A stretch of DNA of 64,000 nt from Triangularia verruculosa (Eukaryota > Ascomycota > Sordariomycetes > Sordariales > Podosporaceae). Where the stretch lies: assembly GCA_033296885.1 (NCBI GenBank), contig MU863907.1, positions 1 to 64,000 on the forward strand, written 5' to 3'. The notes beneath the pieces are model-generated. The model made no database searches. It had not been told where the DNA came from and saw only the letters and a program-made list of their open reading frames with translations. Positions within the stretch are counted from its first letter, which is position 1; the number at the start of each line of letters is the position of its first letter. This document shows, one piece after another, positions 22,301 through 34,471 of this stretch. The position numbers and the translations under genes are program-made.

Positions 22301-25300
22301 TATGTGGACAAACGACTTCGCGTTAGATCGCCTGTCACAAGAAAAAGAAGAGGGAACCGGCAGGGGTGTGTATGAGACGACACAGTCAGTCCAGTGGCAT
22401 CGAGGGGGGTTGCAGGAGTTGTCCGATTTGATCCGATTTGATATCAACGTATGTACACCATATAGAAAAAAGGCACGCACCTTCAGTATCACGACGAGCA
22501 CCCTCGACGAAACAGCATTAGAAACCAAACACGAGTTTCCTGAGAACAATCATGCGAAATTCCGAAGACTGGAGATTTCCCAGGAACCAGGGACGAGCTG
22601 CAAGCCAGGATGATGTTCATGACAGTAGGTAGTCCAAAGGTGGGAGCGGGCAGAAAGCTTGTTGTGTCGGGTGGGCGGGCACGAAGTGGTCCGAGCTGCA
22701 ATTGGGCCTTATGCTCTTGTCGTGTGTTTCAGAAAAGAGCTCAACGCTGCCCAGAAGCCACCCTGAAGATGGGAGAGTGGGCGATGCAGGGGATGAGACG
22801 GCGATGTGGACGCAGGCACGCAAGCGGTACATCTCTGTTTCAGCAACCTACCGGAAAGATGCAGCCGAGTTCATGCGAAGAAGAAAAGCCAAAGTCTGGG
22901 TCGCCAAGACTCTTCCCGCAGCGGGCGGGAGGCCCACTGACGATGACCCAGCAGGTCAGATTTTGGTTGAATATATCGCAAGACGGATACTGTACATACA
23001 TTGGCGAATACATGAGGCGATGCTTCGATCACACCGAGGTGAAATGGGAGTCGGGTGATGAGTGCCTGGAAGGTTGGCACCGAGACACCCCACCTACGCG
23101 TATCTACACTCTTTCCCAAATTCATGCGCTCTTTCCTTCTTCTGCTCCTTGTCGTCGATCAGGTTCCAGAAGCGCACCCCCAAGCGAAGGCAACAACATC
23201 TCAATCCCGGGGTAGATCTGGTTTGATATCTTTCCCCAATCATTGGGCCGGCTATATTGACCTCGAAATAAGGTTCTTCTGCGCCCGATGCTGCCGCTGC
23301 GAGGTTCGTATGCGAAGGAGACCCTTAATCCTGTTCGTGGGCACCGTGGGCACACAAGAAAACGGATGCCTAATTGTTAATTGGCGGTCCGGGACAGTCA
23401 GTTCAAAAATAGCATACAACATCTTTCTGGAATGCCCAAGGAACCTGATGCGGAAGTGAGGCCCAGTCCCCCCTATCAGCCGGTGCCGGCCATGGTCCGA
23501 TCGTTGCCTCGGATGCCCAGCATCGAGAATCCCGGGGCTTTGGGCCATGCCAACTACAAGCCGGGTGCTTCCGGCCTTGCAGATGCTCTCTTTGCACATC
23601 TCACCTTCCATGTCTCTTTCTGTCCCCCGAGTGTAAAGCTTGTTTGTGGCCTTCGGGCAATTGTCAAGGCTTCGGGCATCACAACATGCCGAATATGCCA
23701 CACACACAAAAGGTGGCCACCACCCGAACAAACTTTCCGCCGTGCTCTCCGTCTTCCGTGATACAAGCTCAACAACAAGTCAGGTCACTTCAGGAAACAG
23801 AGCTCAATCCAATTTGATGAGATCCCCCGATAACGCTCCCACTTAGTTGCCGCACTCCAGTGGAGTGCTACCTTTCTGAAGCTAAACATAGTCCCTCGGT
23901 GTCGATCTCCCTGTAGTATGCGTTTAGACAGTCACATCGAGCGCCCCTCCAACTGGAGACACTGATCCATCGCGCATTTTCCAAGATACGCTATTTGGCC
24001 TGAGGACGGAGGTTGTCTCTAGGTCGCCAGCGGAATTATCGAGACAGGCACAAGCGACCGGGCAAAATAGCTGTGCCTCGCAACCCCGGAATGAGTTCGG
24101 ACTCTTGATCTAGGCACCTGGCAATTTTCGGCCTACGCCCCCTCTGCGCAGCTTGGGAACCGAGACGGAACTGTGCCACCGATGGAGGATGTCAAAAGTC
24201 TAAGATTCCACGACGGTTGTTGTGGTGGGTGCTCTCTCGAAACGGTACACAAAACGGCAGAGAAAATCCTCCGATTCCCTCCCAAGTGGGTAATGTCAAA
24301 GCTCTGTGGAAGCCACATCCAAAGTATCCACGGAGTTTCGGGTTCGGAAATGCAAGGTATGGCTACTTGACGAGGCGACCAAAAGGCGACCTCGAGGGGC
24401 TTTCTCTTACCTTGTCACTGGCATGGAAGGACACCAACTTCGATTTACTGATAGATGAGAAACACTTCCGACTATATGCATCCATCACCCTCCGATGCAC
24501 AACATCCAAGACACACAGGGGTGCATCACCTCGGTCTGGTGTCTTGCGGAGAATTTCTTGCCGGGCTGCGTGTCAGACGGGTGACTGCTTGTTGTAACGC
24601 ATGCGGGCAACTTGGAAGTAACAAGACGGGACGTCTTCCTTGCGTGGGAGGGAGGGAGAGACCAACGAGACCTCGTGGCCGAGGGGAAGGGAGAGGGATG
24701 ATGTGGCAATGATCCGATGTGATGATGAATTGGTCGGAAGGCTGGATCGGGGGGTACCTGCTCCTCAACCGATCCAATATCGATGACAACCTCTATACAT
24801 CAGACGGCCGTCAGATGAGGCCCAAGGAGGGGGAGTCACAACATGCCCCCTTTTCTCCTGCTTGCCCATCCACAGCACCCACAAGTAAGTCCACAACAAG
24901 TTTTCTGTTCCAATCGACACATGGCTTTACTCCTGCTACTTCCCGACGGCCCCGCATCAAGCAGCGTGGCGTTATGTATTCTGTACGATACTGCTGCTGC
25001 CCGTGACACTTGTACCAAACCGGAAGGCACCACTTGACTTGGTGGCTGATCTTTGATTCGGCTTGGACAGACGGGGAATAGCAGCCGACGGCGACGACTT
25101 ACGACGACGGAAAAATGCGGTCGACGATAGGGCCTGGAACACGTTGCAGCCCGCTTATGTGCGCATATATCGGAAGTCGGAAGGGAAACAAAAAACCTAA
25201 CAATTCATTTCGGAGACTTTTGGCGTTCTTGATTAGCTTACCCCCCTTTTTTTGCCTCCCTTGTCCACTTCGACCTGCAGGCCATGACCTCACAATGAAG

Positions 25301-27494
25301 CCAGAACAGTGTGTTCAGCAAGAAATGTGGGGAAGAAAGATGGGTGTGTACATCCACCATGTACAGTACCTTGATGCTGTGTAATCGCCGCCTTCCTTGT
25401 GCCCGTCCGAGTCAGTTCAACAGATATGGGAAGGAAGAACTGCAGCTGACTTGGTTGGACGTGGTTGGCGGTGTTCATGGATCTGTTGGGGATGTGTGCT
25501 GATCAAATTGGAGACAACCTGGTAGGTGAATTGTATTGTTCAGATCGAAGAGAGAGCCGCATACCTGTTCAGATGTTTGCTTCTAGTGGCTGCGTGTGCT
25601 TGCCGCCTTCGCTCGCACAGCTATCGCTTCGTAGCCCAGTCTCCCATCCCTCCCTCTATATCGACGGCCTTTCGGCGTGCTGCCGTCAGCAGGCGAGACC
25701 TACGAAGGGCACAGAAGGCCAGTGGGTTTGTTTCCGCCGAAAATGTGACTTTCGGGCCAGCTTTGTCGACAGAGCATGCAGGAGGAGTCGTGGAGCTCTC
25801 GTCGTTGGCAGTCGGCTGATAAGCATTGCGTGGATGTATTGGCACATGGATGAGCTCAGTTCGGCTTTTCCAGTCTTAGGAGGTAGGCATATGGATAGCA
25901 TTTCTGCATTGACTAATCGCTTGACGTTCTCTGATAGTCGCTCACATATCTGGAGGCTTGCGGTAAACTGGTGAGCTTTTCCCCCTCTTGAGAATCTGGC
26001 ACTCATCTTCAAGGGAATGTTTTGTAATGGCCTCCTGACAGCCATTCTAATCGTCATCAGCGAGTTCTCGAGCGGTGGGTAATATGGCTCGTCGTACTGA
26101 AGTTGCCTGGAGCTGTGCTACTTCACCTTGAGCCAAAAACGCCGCATGCAGATCCTCCCTGCACAGGAGCAATGAGGGCGAGGATTCCTTCGGCAAAGTC
26201 GAATAAGTGAAGAGATGGTAGGGACAGAATCTTACAAGGCAAAAGCGTAGCTTGGAGTGGGACTGTCACTAGTGACGATGTAATCAAGACGTCTTCATCT
26301 CAGCTATAATCAACCAGTGTAAGCAGACAAGAAAGCTCATCCACCCGTAAGGCCTCCATCTTTCTGTTCATCTTATCTACCATCCAAAATCTTGCTTCTC
26401 CAGGATGTCCGCTCTCTGCCTCTCGGCCCTTTTAGTGCATCTATTCACTGTATGCTATCATCCTTCTTCATTTACTATCACGCCTCCTCCCTATAGGCAC
26501 CACCAGATTTGAGTTCTCACAATCGAGGTTTTGGCTGGGGGTATCAGCAAAACACATCAGTCATCCGGGCAAAAGACCGACACAACACCGTTCCAACTTC
26601 CCGTCCCTTCCCAACTGATCACCAACAATTCAAATCCACCGTCCTCATATCGGTAACGAGGCCATGACTTTTCTTTGCCGAGATGTTCAACCATATCTCC
26701 CTCCCTCTGTGGGACTTCTCGTGCTTACAAACGCCATCTCCTTACGTCACAAGCAGTGACTTGAAATCCGCATTCAAAGGGAGATGATGCGAGGTTGGGG
26801 GGGGTCCTCCTTCTGAACAGGTACCTACAAACCTCGCGACATGAGATATTAGGTATATTTGGGGTTTACACGGTTGCGGTTGATCATGGAGGCGATAAGT
26901 AGAAGAAGGAGAAGGAGAAGCTGAGGAAGGCGCCGGGAAGTCGGCCCAGGTGGAAAGAAATGATTCCAAACAGAGAGGAAAGAGTGGATGGGAGTTACTC
27001 TGAAACATTGGGACAGTTGTTGTTTTCCCTCTTGGAATTGTCAAGTCGTTAGAAACCACCATTGGACGCTTCTATTTCGAGCCGTGGAAGTTGACAAGGG
27101 GAGCCTTCGTCCTGGCCGAGTCTGGCGAGCGGTGCTGGGGAGCAGTGATTGTCCAAAACACATATCTTGTGGGATTTGAAGGGAAGGGTTTTGGCTGTGA
27201 GGGGGTGAATAGTGTTATCAAGTGGGGATTCGAAATACTAGGTACTGGATGAAAGTTGGAATATTTTGGTCAGAAACAACAAGAATGGTGCATTCATGCA
27301 ACTCGGAACACATTCGCACCAAATATTTATTGGAAACAGCATGTCATCTTCTTCATCATCCAATCGTTCTTCATCTTATACTCTCAGAGGTCTAAGTCAC
27401 TAATTACCCAAGAATAATGAACCACGCAAAGGCTTTGCCCGACAATAGATACAGAAAACATAAGAAACCCCCATTTTAAAAAACCAATCACCGC
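19315..27494. other. 8.2 kb region without a convincing gene
   Basis: This is the largest gap in the window, between the ORP1-like start codon and the isocitrate lyase stop codon. GC content looks ordinary and there is no obvious AT-rich RIP-type decay. Frames of up to about 200 codons occur (for example 20629-21216 and 22610-23215) but read as random sequence. Possible minus-strand splice donors occur (near 21294, 21631, 22993 and 24411), so a long spliced 5' leader of the ORP1-like gene or a non-coding RNA is possible. A purine-rich GA tract lies near 26895-26930. Confidence 0.5.
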
Positions 27495-29265
27495 TTAATG
27501 GAACTGATCCTCCGTCACACCCTTACCCATAGCAGCCGTACTGCTGATGCCACCAGTCACCATCTTCTGCAGCTCGTCCACGTACGTGGCACCGGACCAC
27601 TTCTGATGCTTGACCACATCCACACCGCCCTCCATCTCTGGTTCTTGCACGAGCTCACCATACGCCCTCATGCCAATCTTGCTGTACGCGCTAGCAAACT
27701 TGTCGCTGATGAGCGCGGTGGTGTGCAGACCGGCGAGGGTGATGAACTGCCAGCAGTAACCCAACCCGGCGAGGCGTCTGATGTACGTCTCCTGCTCTTC
27801 TCTGGGCATGGCCGTCTTCCAGTTGAAGGACGGGGAGAGGTTGTAGGCGAGCTTCTGCTCGGGCCAGACGGCGTGGACGCCCTTGGCGAACTCCTCGGCC
27901 TGCTTGTAGTCGGGGAGCTTGGACTCCATCCAGATGGCGTCGCAGTAAGGGGCGTAGGCGATGGCGCGGTTAATGGAGCAGTCGCAGCCGCCCTCGAGGC
28001 GGTAGTAACCCTCGCGGGTGCGGGGGGCGTCCCAGTCGAAGTGGATGTCCCTGCCGAGGATACCGCGGGCGACGGCGCGGGCCTCCTTGTTGGAGAGCTG
28101 CTTGCCGTTGACGCTATCCCGGTACTTTTGGGCGAGGGCCTTGGGGTTGGGGAGGTTGGAGGCGAGGATGGCGTCGACCACGTGGTCGTCGAAGCGCTTG
28201 AGGTTGGCCTGAGCGATCCACTGGTCCTCAATGGCCTGGAGCTCGGCGCCGTTCTTGCCGGCCTTCTCACCAGCGATCATGAGATCGTTGAGGGCGGGGA
28301 GGTCGGGGTTGTTGGTGCCAATGATGAAGGCATGGTCGCGGGGGTCGATGGTGGTGGTGATGAGGGTGGCGGCCTCGGCGTCGGTACGGGCAATGGCGAG
28401 GAGGTCGGAGCCCATGATATCGGCCTGGGCACGGATGGCGACCAGGCGGTTGATGTGCTCAGAGATGGGGACGAGAACCTTGCCGGCCATGTGACCACAC
28501 TTCTTGGTGCCAGGGGCCTGATCCTCAATGTGAATACCAGCAGCACCCTTCTCAATGAAGAGCTTGGTGAGCTTCATAACGGCAGTAAGACCACCGTGAC
28601 CGGTGTCGGCATCGGCGACGATGGGACGGAGGTAGTCGATGTGGGCGAGCTTAGCGCGTTGCGCCTTGGGGACAGAGAGACGCTCCTGACGCTGCTTGCG
28701 GTCGTGGAAGAGCTGGGCCATGAAGAGATGGCCAACCTTGTTGGGGACAGTAGTCTTTTTTCTTTTGGTTAGTATTTTCGGTGCCGTAAGATATTCACCT
28801 GTGAATGCAAACTCACATAAGGGTAGTCAGCAAGATCCGGGCCGGGCTCATCAGAGGCAGAGGCCGTTGATGATGATTGCCAGCCAGAAACGTAGACTGT
28901 GTCGAGGTACTTGGCCATCTGGGTCACCATTGTTGGCTCCAAGCAGCCGTATGTGTAACTGGCATCCTTGTTCTGTTCAAACTACAGTCAGCATGACCGT
29001 TCATCTTGGTGTTGACACACCGGCAAACACATACCTGGAACCGCCCCTCGAGAATCTTCCACAGCTTCTTGGCCTGGGCATTGCTGGCGTACTCAATCTT
29101 GAGGTTGCCTCTCTTGTTGACGATCTGCTCAGCAGTGAAAGGACGCTTGGTATACCGCCATCTTGGCTCGCTCCACCACTTCTTGACCTCGGCCACCTCC
29201 TTCGCGAAGAGCTCGTCCTCAATGTTTGGGTCCACGGCGGGATTGACCATGTTGTTGGCAGCCAT
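27495..29265 (-). CDS. acu-3: isocitrate lyase, glyoxylate cycle
   Basis: It cleaves isocitrate to glyoxylate and succinate, allowing growth on acetate and fatty acids. In filamentous fungi it is glyoxysomal or peroxisomal. Exons on the minus strand are 29265-29035, 28972-28817 and 28754-27495, giving 548 residues, the length of the Neurospora acu-3 product. The catalytic loop KKCGH is at about 213-217 with the active cysteine at 215. DADTGHGG and the downstream FNWKTAM segment are also intact. The start is the ATG of [13 protein letters not shown]. The opposite strand of the last exon is open for 424 codons, but that is a codon-bias shadow. The symbol follows the Neurospora orthologue. Confidence 0.97.
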
Positions 29266-29493
29266 GTTGGGCAAACGGCTTTTTTAGGAGTGAATCGGTG
29301 GGTGTGGCGTATGTATGACCGTTTACGGTTTCTTTGTGATGTATGATCCAACCGGTGATATCAGAGCTCTACTCTAGTTGAGGTATGGGTATGGTAGATG
29401 GGATGACAGCAAAAGGGGTATAAGACGAACAACAGAAAAAAAAGTACAACCAGGCGGAAGAAGAATTAGGAGGGCGCCTCGACTAATGTATCT

Positions 29494-29499
29494 CCCCGC
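29494..29499 (-). promoter_or_regulatory. CreA/CRE-1-like site upstream of isocitrate lyase
   Basis: The minus strand reads GCGGGG, matching the SYGGRG consensus of the carbon catabolite repressor, about 230 bp upstream of the start codon. The consensus is short, so chance matches are common. Confidence 0.3.
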
Positions 29500-29650
29500 C
29501 GGTTCCAAGAAGGCTTATCGGAACAAGGGACCCAAAGAAAGGACAAGGGGTACCGGGCTGAGGCAGCGGACTTTTGTGTGGGAGTCGGGAGAGATCGGTC
29601 TAGCGGCTACTCAAAGTAGCCAGAAAGGGGATGTAGTCATTGCCCCTGTT

Positions 29651-29656
29651 CCCCAC
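29651..29656 (-). promoter_or_regulatory. second CreA/CRE-1-like site
   Basis: The minus strand reads GTGGGG, another SYGGRG match, about 385 bp upstream of isocitrate lyase. Two sites within 160 bp fit a carbon-repressed promoter but do not prove one. Confidence 0.3.
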
Positions 29657-30840
29657 GTTTGCTTCGATACCTTCAATCCGGGTCTGAGAACATGGTCATC
29701 AACTGACTCTTGCTGCTCGCGTGGCTGGACGCGGATACAGGGAACGGATGTGTTGTTGATTCCTTCTGCTGGCCGTTACCGTTGAGTCTGTCTGTTTTCC
29801 TCTTCTGTTGGTGTTTCTCCCTGTCAGCCATCTCCTTGGTGTGTGTACCTCGGGGACCAGCTCCATGGCCACGGCAACTCTCATTGTCCTGCCGTGACGA
29901 CAACCACAGTGCCGCATCGAGGTCATGTCAGAATCCTTTGAGCCGAGCCATGTTCGCCGCACGTCCCACTGTTTCCCCAATAACGACCCCACACTCCACG
30001 AGTGGATGCAACCCGCACCGCCGTTGGCCGAATTGCCGAACCGATGCCGGGGCCAATGCTGCTGAGCGCTGCCCAATTTCAGGGGCTGCCATTGGCCTGT
30101 GGCGCCCATTCAGCGACCCCTCCCCCACAACTGATCCCGCGTGAAATTCCATGGAAAATGGCTGGAGATCTGCGTCTTGGAAAACGTTAGTCAAAGGCTG
30201 GGCACAATCATCAACTCTTCAAAAAAGTCTGGTTCGTTGTTTTGATATTATTTCTTCTCGACCGGCTGCCATGCCCGCGTGACTACGAATGGCCATCAAT
30301 TGACTTTTCTGCTCGTCTGGTCCTTTCTGTCACTGCGTGCTTGTGTGCTCTGTCGTTTTCTGCTTCTGGATACCTCCCCCCGCTGTTTGCGTCCGCCGTT
30401 GCTGGGTTCATGGCTGGCATGTGAAGATGCGTCATAGGTACAAGATCCTCGTACCTGGCTGTAACATTACGAGTGCCCCACCCTCTCGCGGCTCACCAGT
30501 ACCTCCTTGATTGGCCATTCCCCTTTGGACCGCTTCGACCTCGGTCAAGTCTATGTCAGCTGCCACTCAGCCCGGCCCAGCGACAACAAGCTTCTCCGCC
30601 ATGGCTCGCTGTAGCCGTCTTGGGACCGACGGGGCGCCGACCAACCTCCGTTGAGCAAACGGTGCTCGGCCTTCACATGCGGCAGAGAAGCCACATGCCC
30701 TGTCCTCGTCCTGGCCATCGAGGTTCACCCAGGCGCCTGAAACCAAATTGGAACAGTCACCCGTTCCCGTGCTGTACAAAGAAGTAATATCGTGATTCCG
30801 GGGTATCTTCCTAGTGGGCTAACGCCGCCATATCCGAAAA

Positions 30841-33800
30841 TCAAAGTTCATCATCCTCGTCGTCATCAGAAAGAAATACCGTTGACGCTCTCCGTCTCTC
30901 CGGATGGCCCGTGGGTATCTGGGCCGGCCGCGACGAAGGCGAAAGGGGATCCCCAACTTCCTCATTGACGACGGGATCGTTGCCTTCTCCTGCTCTGTCC
31001 TCCCTCTCCAGTCGAGCATCCTCTGTCGCGGCATCAACATCCATACTAACCGATCGTGACGACTGTTCCTCTGTTTCACCCTTCTTCAGTTCCGCCAGCT
31101 CCTGCTCCAAAAGCCTGGCCTCCCTCGAACGATAAAAAGTGTCCAGGCAGTTCCGCCTCTGCTCCTGTGTCCAACTCTCGACTACCAGGGCAAAATCCGT
31201 CGCATTTGCAAATCCAAACTCCTTCGCCATCGAACAAAACTGTCGTCTCATTACAGCTGCTGGCGGGTTGAATTTGTGGTGGACTTCCCAAGCGCTGCCG
31301 GTAACGGGAACACTGTTGGCCTGGCTGTCTGCGAACAGTGCGCTGTTGTCTCCAAAGCCCTGGCTTGCTTTGGTGGCAGCGAGCTCTGCTCTACGTGACA
31401 GTTGCTCTTCGACGCGGCTGCTGCCGATTACCTCGGAATTTTCGTGAGTATACTTTACGCCAGCAGAAGCAAGAATGGCGGCAACGGCATCACTCTGGGG
31501 TTTTGGCGTTTTACTTTTCTTGAGGATGTCCTCTTTGTTCTCGGTCGTGATCAGCTTCGCCAACTGACTCATACCCGTATCATCGTTGTCGTCCTCCTGC
31601 TTGATAAGGCTGGTCTCGTCTTCCTCGTCCTTTGCCATCTTTTCCAGGTCAATATCGACGAGATGGACACCAGCCTTGGCCTCAGCAATGTTGGTCTTGT
31701 TGACAATCTCTCGAAGAACAACTTGGTCGGGGTGGAAGCTGAACAGATTGTTGATTCCAAAAATCTCACCCTTCCGAGTGTTGTCCTTCTGGACACCTTT
31801 GAAATATCGCCTCTCATTGGACGCGTTGTACCCGATGTTGGCCTGCTGCTGTTTATAGATCTGCCGCGCGTAAACGATTTCCTCGATGGTTCCGGCTGAT
31901 ATCAATCGGAACACGTCGACATCGCGTACCTGACCAATTCTGTATGCCCGGTCTTGGGCCTGGAGATCATAAGCAGGGTTCCAGTGTGGGTCGAAGATAA
32001 CCACCTTGTTGGCAGACGTGATATTCAAACCCACGCCCCCGGCTTTCGTCGAGATCAGAAAGACGAACTGGGCAGGGTCCGTATTGAACTCATCGACCAC
32101 CCTCTGACGATCCTCGTAGCTAAGCGAGCCGTCCAGGAAGCTCACATTGTAACTTGTGCTGTGAAATAGGTGCTGAAGAATCCGTAGCAGCTTTATGCTG
32201 TGAGAAAAGACGAGTGCTTTGTCACCATTGTCATGCCAAAATTGGAGAAGCTTTCGCAAAATCTTCCACTTGCCACAAAATTCGGGGTTGGCAAGGGTGA
32301 GCATCGAGTCTCGCTCCCGCCAAAGCTTCTCCCATCTGTCAGGCATGCAGGTGCGGAGAGCACTAAGCTCCGTGTCTTGCTTATTGTTCGGATCGGCGGA
32401 AGACGGCATGATGAGCGTGAGATGGTTGGCAATTTTCTGGAGTGTCATTAAGCATGGAAATATCAGGCTCTTCCACGGTCTGCCATCTTCAAGAGTCTTG
32501 TAGCAACACCACCCTTGCTTCCGTCCGGACGCACATGGACAAGGCTCCGATGCGCATTTGATGTACTGGATCTGATCCCCATCGCAAAAGTTCTGATAGG
32601 CCTCCCTTTGGATATCAGTCAAGGGGCAAAACACCACCTTGTCCGTCTTCTTCGGGAGCTGATCAGCAATAAGTGTCTTCATGCGACGGAGAAAATAATC
32701 GGGCAGCAGGTTCTGCACCAGCTTTTTTGCTGTTGTTCGGGCGATACTGAGCTGTTTGAGAGTCGCTTCATGAGATTGCCCTATGGTCAGGGGCTTGGTG
32801 ATGGTGTTGGTCCACTCAGCCAACGATCCGAAACGGCCTGGGTTCGTCCAGTTCAACAACGTCCACAACTCCTCGTACTTGTTTTGAATGGCCGTCCCTG
32901 TCAGGCCTATCCGGCACATGGCGTTGACGCGATCCATGGCTCTTGTCGTTTCGGAGCGTTTATCTTTCAACTGGTGGCATTCGTCGGCAACAACACAATC
33001 CCATTCGATAGCATTGACAGCGTCGCAATGATTCTTGTAAGTCACATATGTTGTGATCATGATCTCCAGCCGTCCGGCTTTCGCGGCACCCAGCACGTCT
33101 TCCTTGCCAACGCCATGAAACAGGCCGACATGCCACCAACCCCAGCGGTTTAGCTCATTCTTCCAGTTCTGAATAAGCGATCCGGGACACACAATCAGGA
33201 CTCTGGGGTACCAACAGTCCCCTCCTCGTCGCATTTTCCTCATCCGCTTGGCATCCCGTTCATCTCCTGCTTTGCCAAAAGCTGCCGTGAGGAACGCAGC
33301 AACTTGCACTGTTTTTCCCAGGCCCATGTCATCGCCCAAGATGCAGCCCTTTTGATACACAAATCGTTGATGAAGAAACTTGACACCTTCGATCTGGTAA
33401 TCACGCAGGTATTGGGCGATCGAGGCTGGTATGATTCCGGCAGAATACTCCAGCTCGATCTGCTTGTACGGACGACATGGCTTGATGCCGCTTCTTTTGT
33501 CAAACCGAGGCCTTTCGTCCAGCTGGAATTGCCGTTCGTCGTCGGAGAAATACAGGTCAGAATAGTCTGGTGGAATCCTGAGCCCACCGGCTTTCAACTG
33601 CTCCCTGTCCTTGTCGAATCGCCTCCTTCGCTGCCGGAGATATTCAGGAACCTCTGCCTCTGTATATTCTTGCTGCGTTCCCGACTCTTCAGTTTTGATG
33701 GTCGTCTTCCTTTGAGTGACAATGCTCGAGCGGGCCCCTCTACCTCGCCCCCTCCCTCTTCCCCTGGTTCCAGTGGCACGACGTTTGGCAGTTTTTGGAC

Positions 33801-33972
33801 GGTTGAGCGTCGTCCCGTCGTCAGAGTCATCTGTCCAAATTACCCTTTCCTCCAGCTCGAGTTTGACCGGGGACTTGCGCTTCCCAAGAGACTTTGACGT
33901 GGTGGGCGGGTCCTCAGCCGCCGAAGAAGCCGTATGGTCGTCATCGGAAGTGTGGACCTGGTCGACATCCAT
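30841..33972 (-). CDS. SNF2-family DNA-dependent ATPase, ERCC6L2-like
   Basis: A 1,043-residue Swi2/Snf2 ATPase in one uninterrupted exon. An acidic N-terminus with an RG-repeat patch (GRGRGRGRG near 72-79) precedes the helicase core. The Walker A motif is GDDMGLGKT (213-221). Motif II reads DECH (330-333) instead of the usual DEAH. The C-terminal helicase lobe shows STKAGGVGLNI and QAQDRAYRIGQ. A region near 885-950 (VHHKFNPPAAVMRRQFC to FYRSR) resembles the HEBO segment of ERCC6L2 proteins, which act in DNA repair. This supports ERCC6L2 over Rad26/CSB or Rad54. The tail is acidic. It is divergent from the acyl-CoA dehydrogenase across 499 bp. Confidence 0.85.
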   Translation of the reverse strand: MDVDQVHTSDDDHTASSAAEDPPTTSKSLGKRKSPVKLELEERVIWTDDSDDGTTLNRPKTAKRRATGTRGRGRGRGRGARSSIVTQRKTTIKTEESGTQQEYTEAEVPEYLRQRRRRFDKDREQLKAGGLRIPPDYSDLYFSDDERQFQLDERPRFDKRSGIKPCRPYKQIELEYSAGIIPASIAQYLRDYQIEGVKFLHQRFVYQKGCILGDDMGLGKTVQVAAFLTAAFGKAGDERDAKRMRKMRRGGDCWYPRVLIVCPGSLIQNWKNELNRWGWWHVGLFHGVGKEDVLGAAKAGRLEIMITTYVTYKNHCDAVNAIEWDCVVADECHQLKDKRSETTRAMDRVNAMCRIGLTGTAIQNKYEELWTLLNWTNPGRFGSLAEWTNTITKPLTIGQSHEATLKQLSIARTTAKKLVQNLLPDYFLRRMKTLIADQLPKKTDKVVFCPLTDIQREAYQNFCDGDQIQYIKCASEPCPCASGRKQGWCCYKTLEDGRPWKSLIFPCLMTLQKIANHLTLIMPSSADPNNKQDTELSALRTCMPDRWEKLWRERDSMLTLANPEFCGKWKILRKLLQFWHDNGDKALVFSHSIKLLRILQHLFHSTSYNVSFLDGSLSYEDRQRVVDEFNTDPAQFVFLISTKAGGVGLNITSANKVVIFDPHWNPAYDLQAQDRAYRIGQVRDVDVFRLISAGTIEEIVYARQIYKQQQANIGYNASNERRYFKGVQKDNTRKGEIFGINNLFSFHPDQVVLREIVNKTNIAEAKAGVHLVDIDLEKMAKDEEDETSLIKQEDDNDDTGMSQLAKLITTENKEDILKKSKTPKPQSDAVAAILASAGVKYTHENSEVIGSSRVEEQLSRRAELAATKASQGFGDNSALFADSQANSVPVTGSAWEVHHKFNPPAAVMRRQFCSMAKEFGFANATDFALVVESWTQEQRRNCLDTFYRSREARLLEQELAELKKGETEEQSSRSVSMDVDAATEDARLEREDRAGEGNDPVVNEEVGDPLSPSSRPAQIPTGHPERRRASTVFLSDDDEDDEL

Positions 33973-34471
33973 TGTTGTAGCGGCTTAGACATAATTCTGC
34001 TGTTTGTCGATTGCCCGAGGAAGAGCGCTGGAATTGGATGTTGTAGGTTAGAAACACAGCATGACGCGGTTCGGAAGGCAGCAGTAGGTGAGATGCGCGA
34101 TAATGGAACGAGAGCACGTGACCACTCAATCATGCACAAAGGGTGGACTGAAATGCCAAGAATGCAACCCGAACCCTAGAGATCGTTTTCCCCATAATCT
34201 TGGCACTTCTTGACAGCGGCCTTATTCCGCTCTGTGATCCACAATCCCCAGATTCACGAGGACAGAATCCCGGTCCACCAAACAATGGGGGAACACAGGC
34301 AACCTCCTCCTCAAAGCCGAGGCTTGTGATCCGCCTGCTTTTATACCTACATAGCGAATACGCTTTCACACCTCAAAATGTGATTCTCACATGATCTTCT
34401 GGGATTATCCCAAACACCTCAGCAAAGTTTGGTATCGATCTCATTGTTCTTCGTCTAAGTGAACTGTGAAG
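33973..34471. promoter_or_regulatory. divergent promoter SNF2 ATPase / acyl-CoA dehydrogenase
   Basis: These 499 bp lie between two opposed start codons. The sequence GAACCCTAGAG near 34170 resembles half a telobox. Nothing else is recognised. Confidence 0.4.

Larger units (their letters stand above)
29266..30840. promoter_or_regulatory. isocitrate lyase promoter and 3' flank of the SNF2 gene
   Basis: These 1.6 kb lie upstream of isocitrate lyase. The family is typically carbon-repressed and acetate-induced, so a sizeable promoter is expected. No convincing coding frame is present. Confidence 0.45.

Noticed and set aside
27498..28772. 424-codon open frame antisense to isocitrate lyase
   Set aside because: It mirrors the strongly codon-biased last exon of a certain gene; the translation is Val/Gly/Leu/Asp-rich with no family resemblance.
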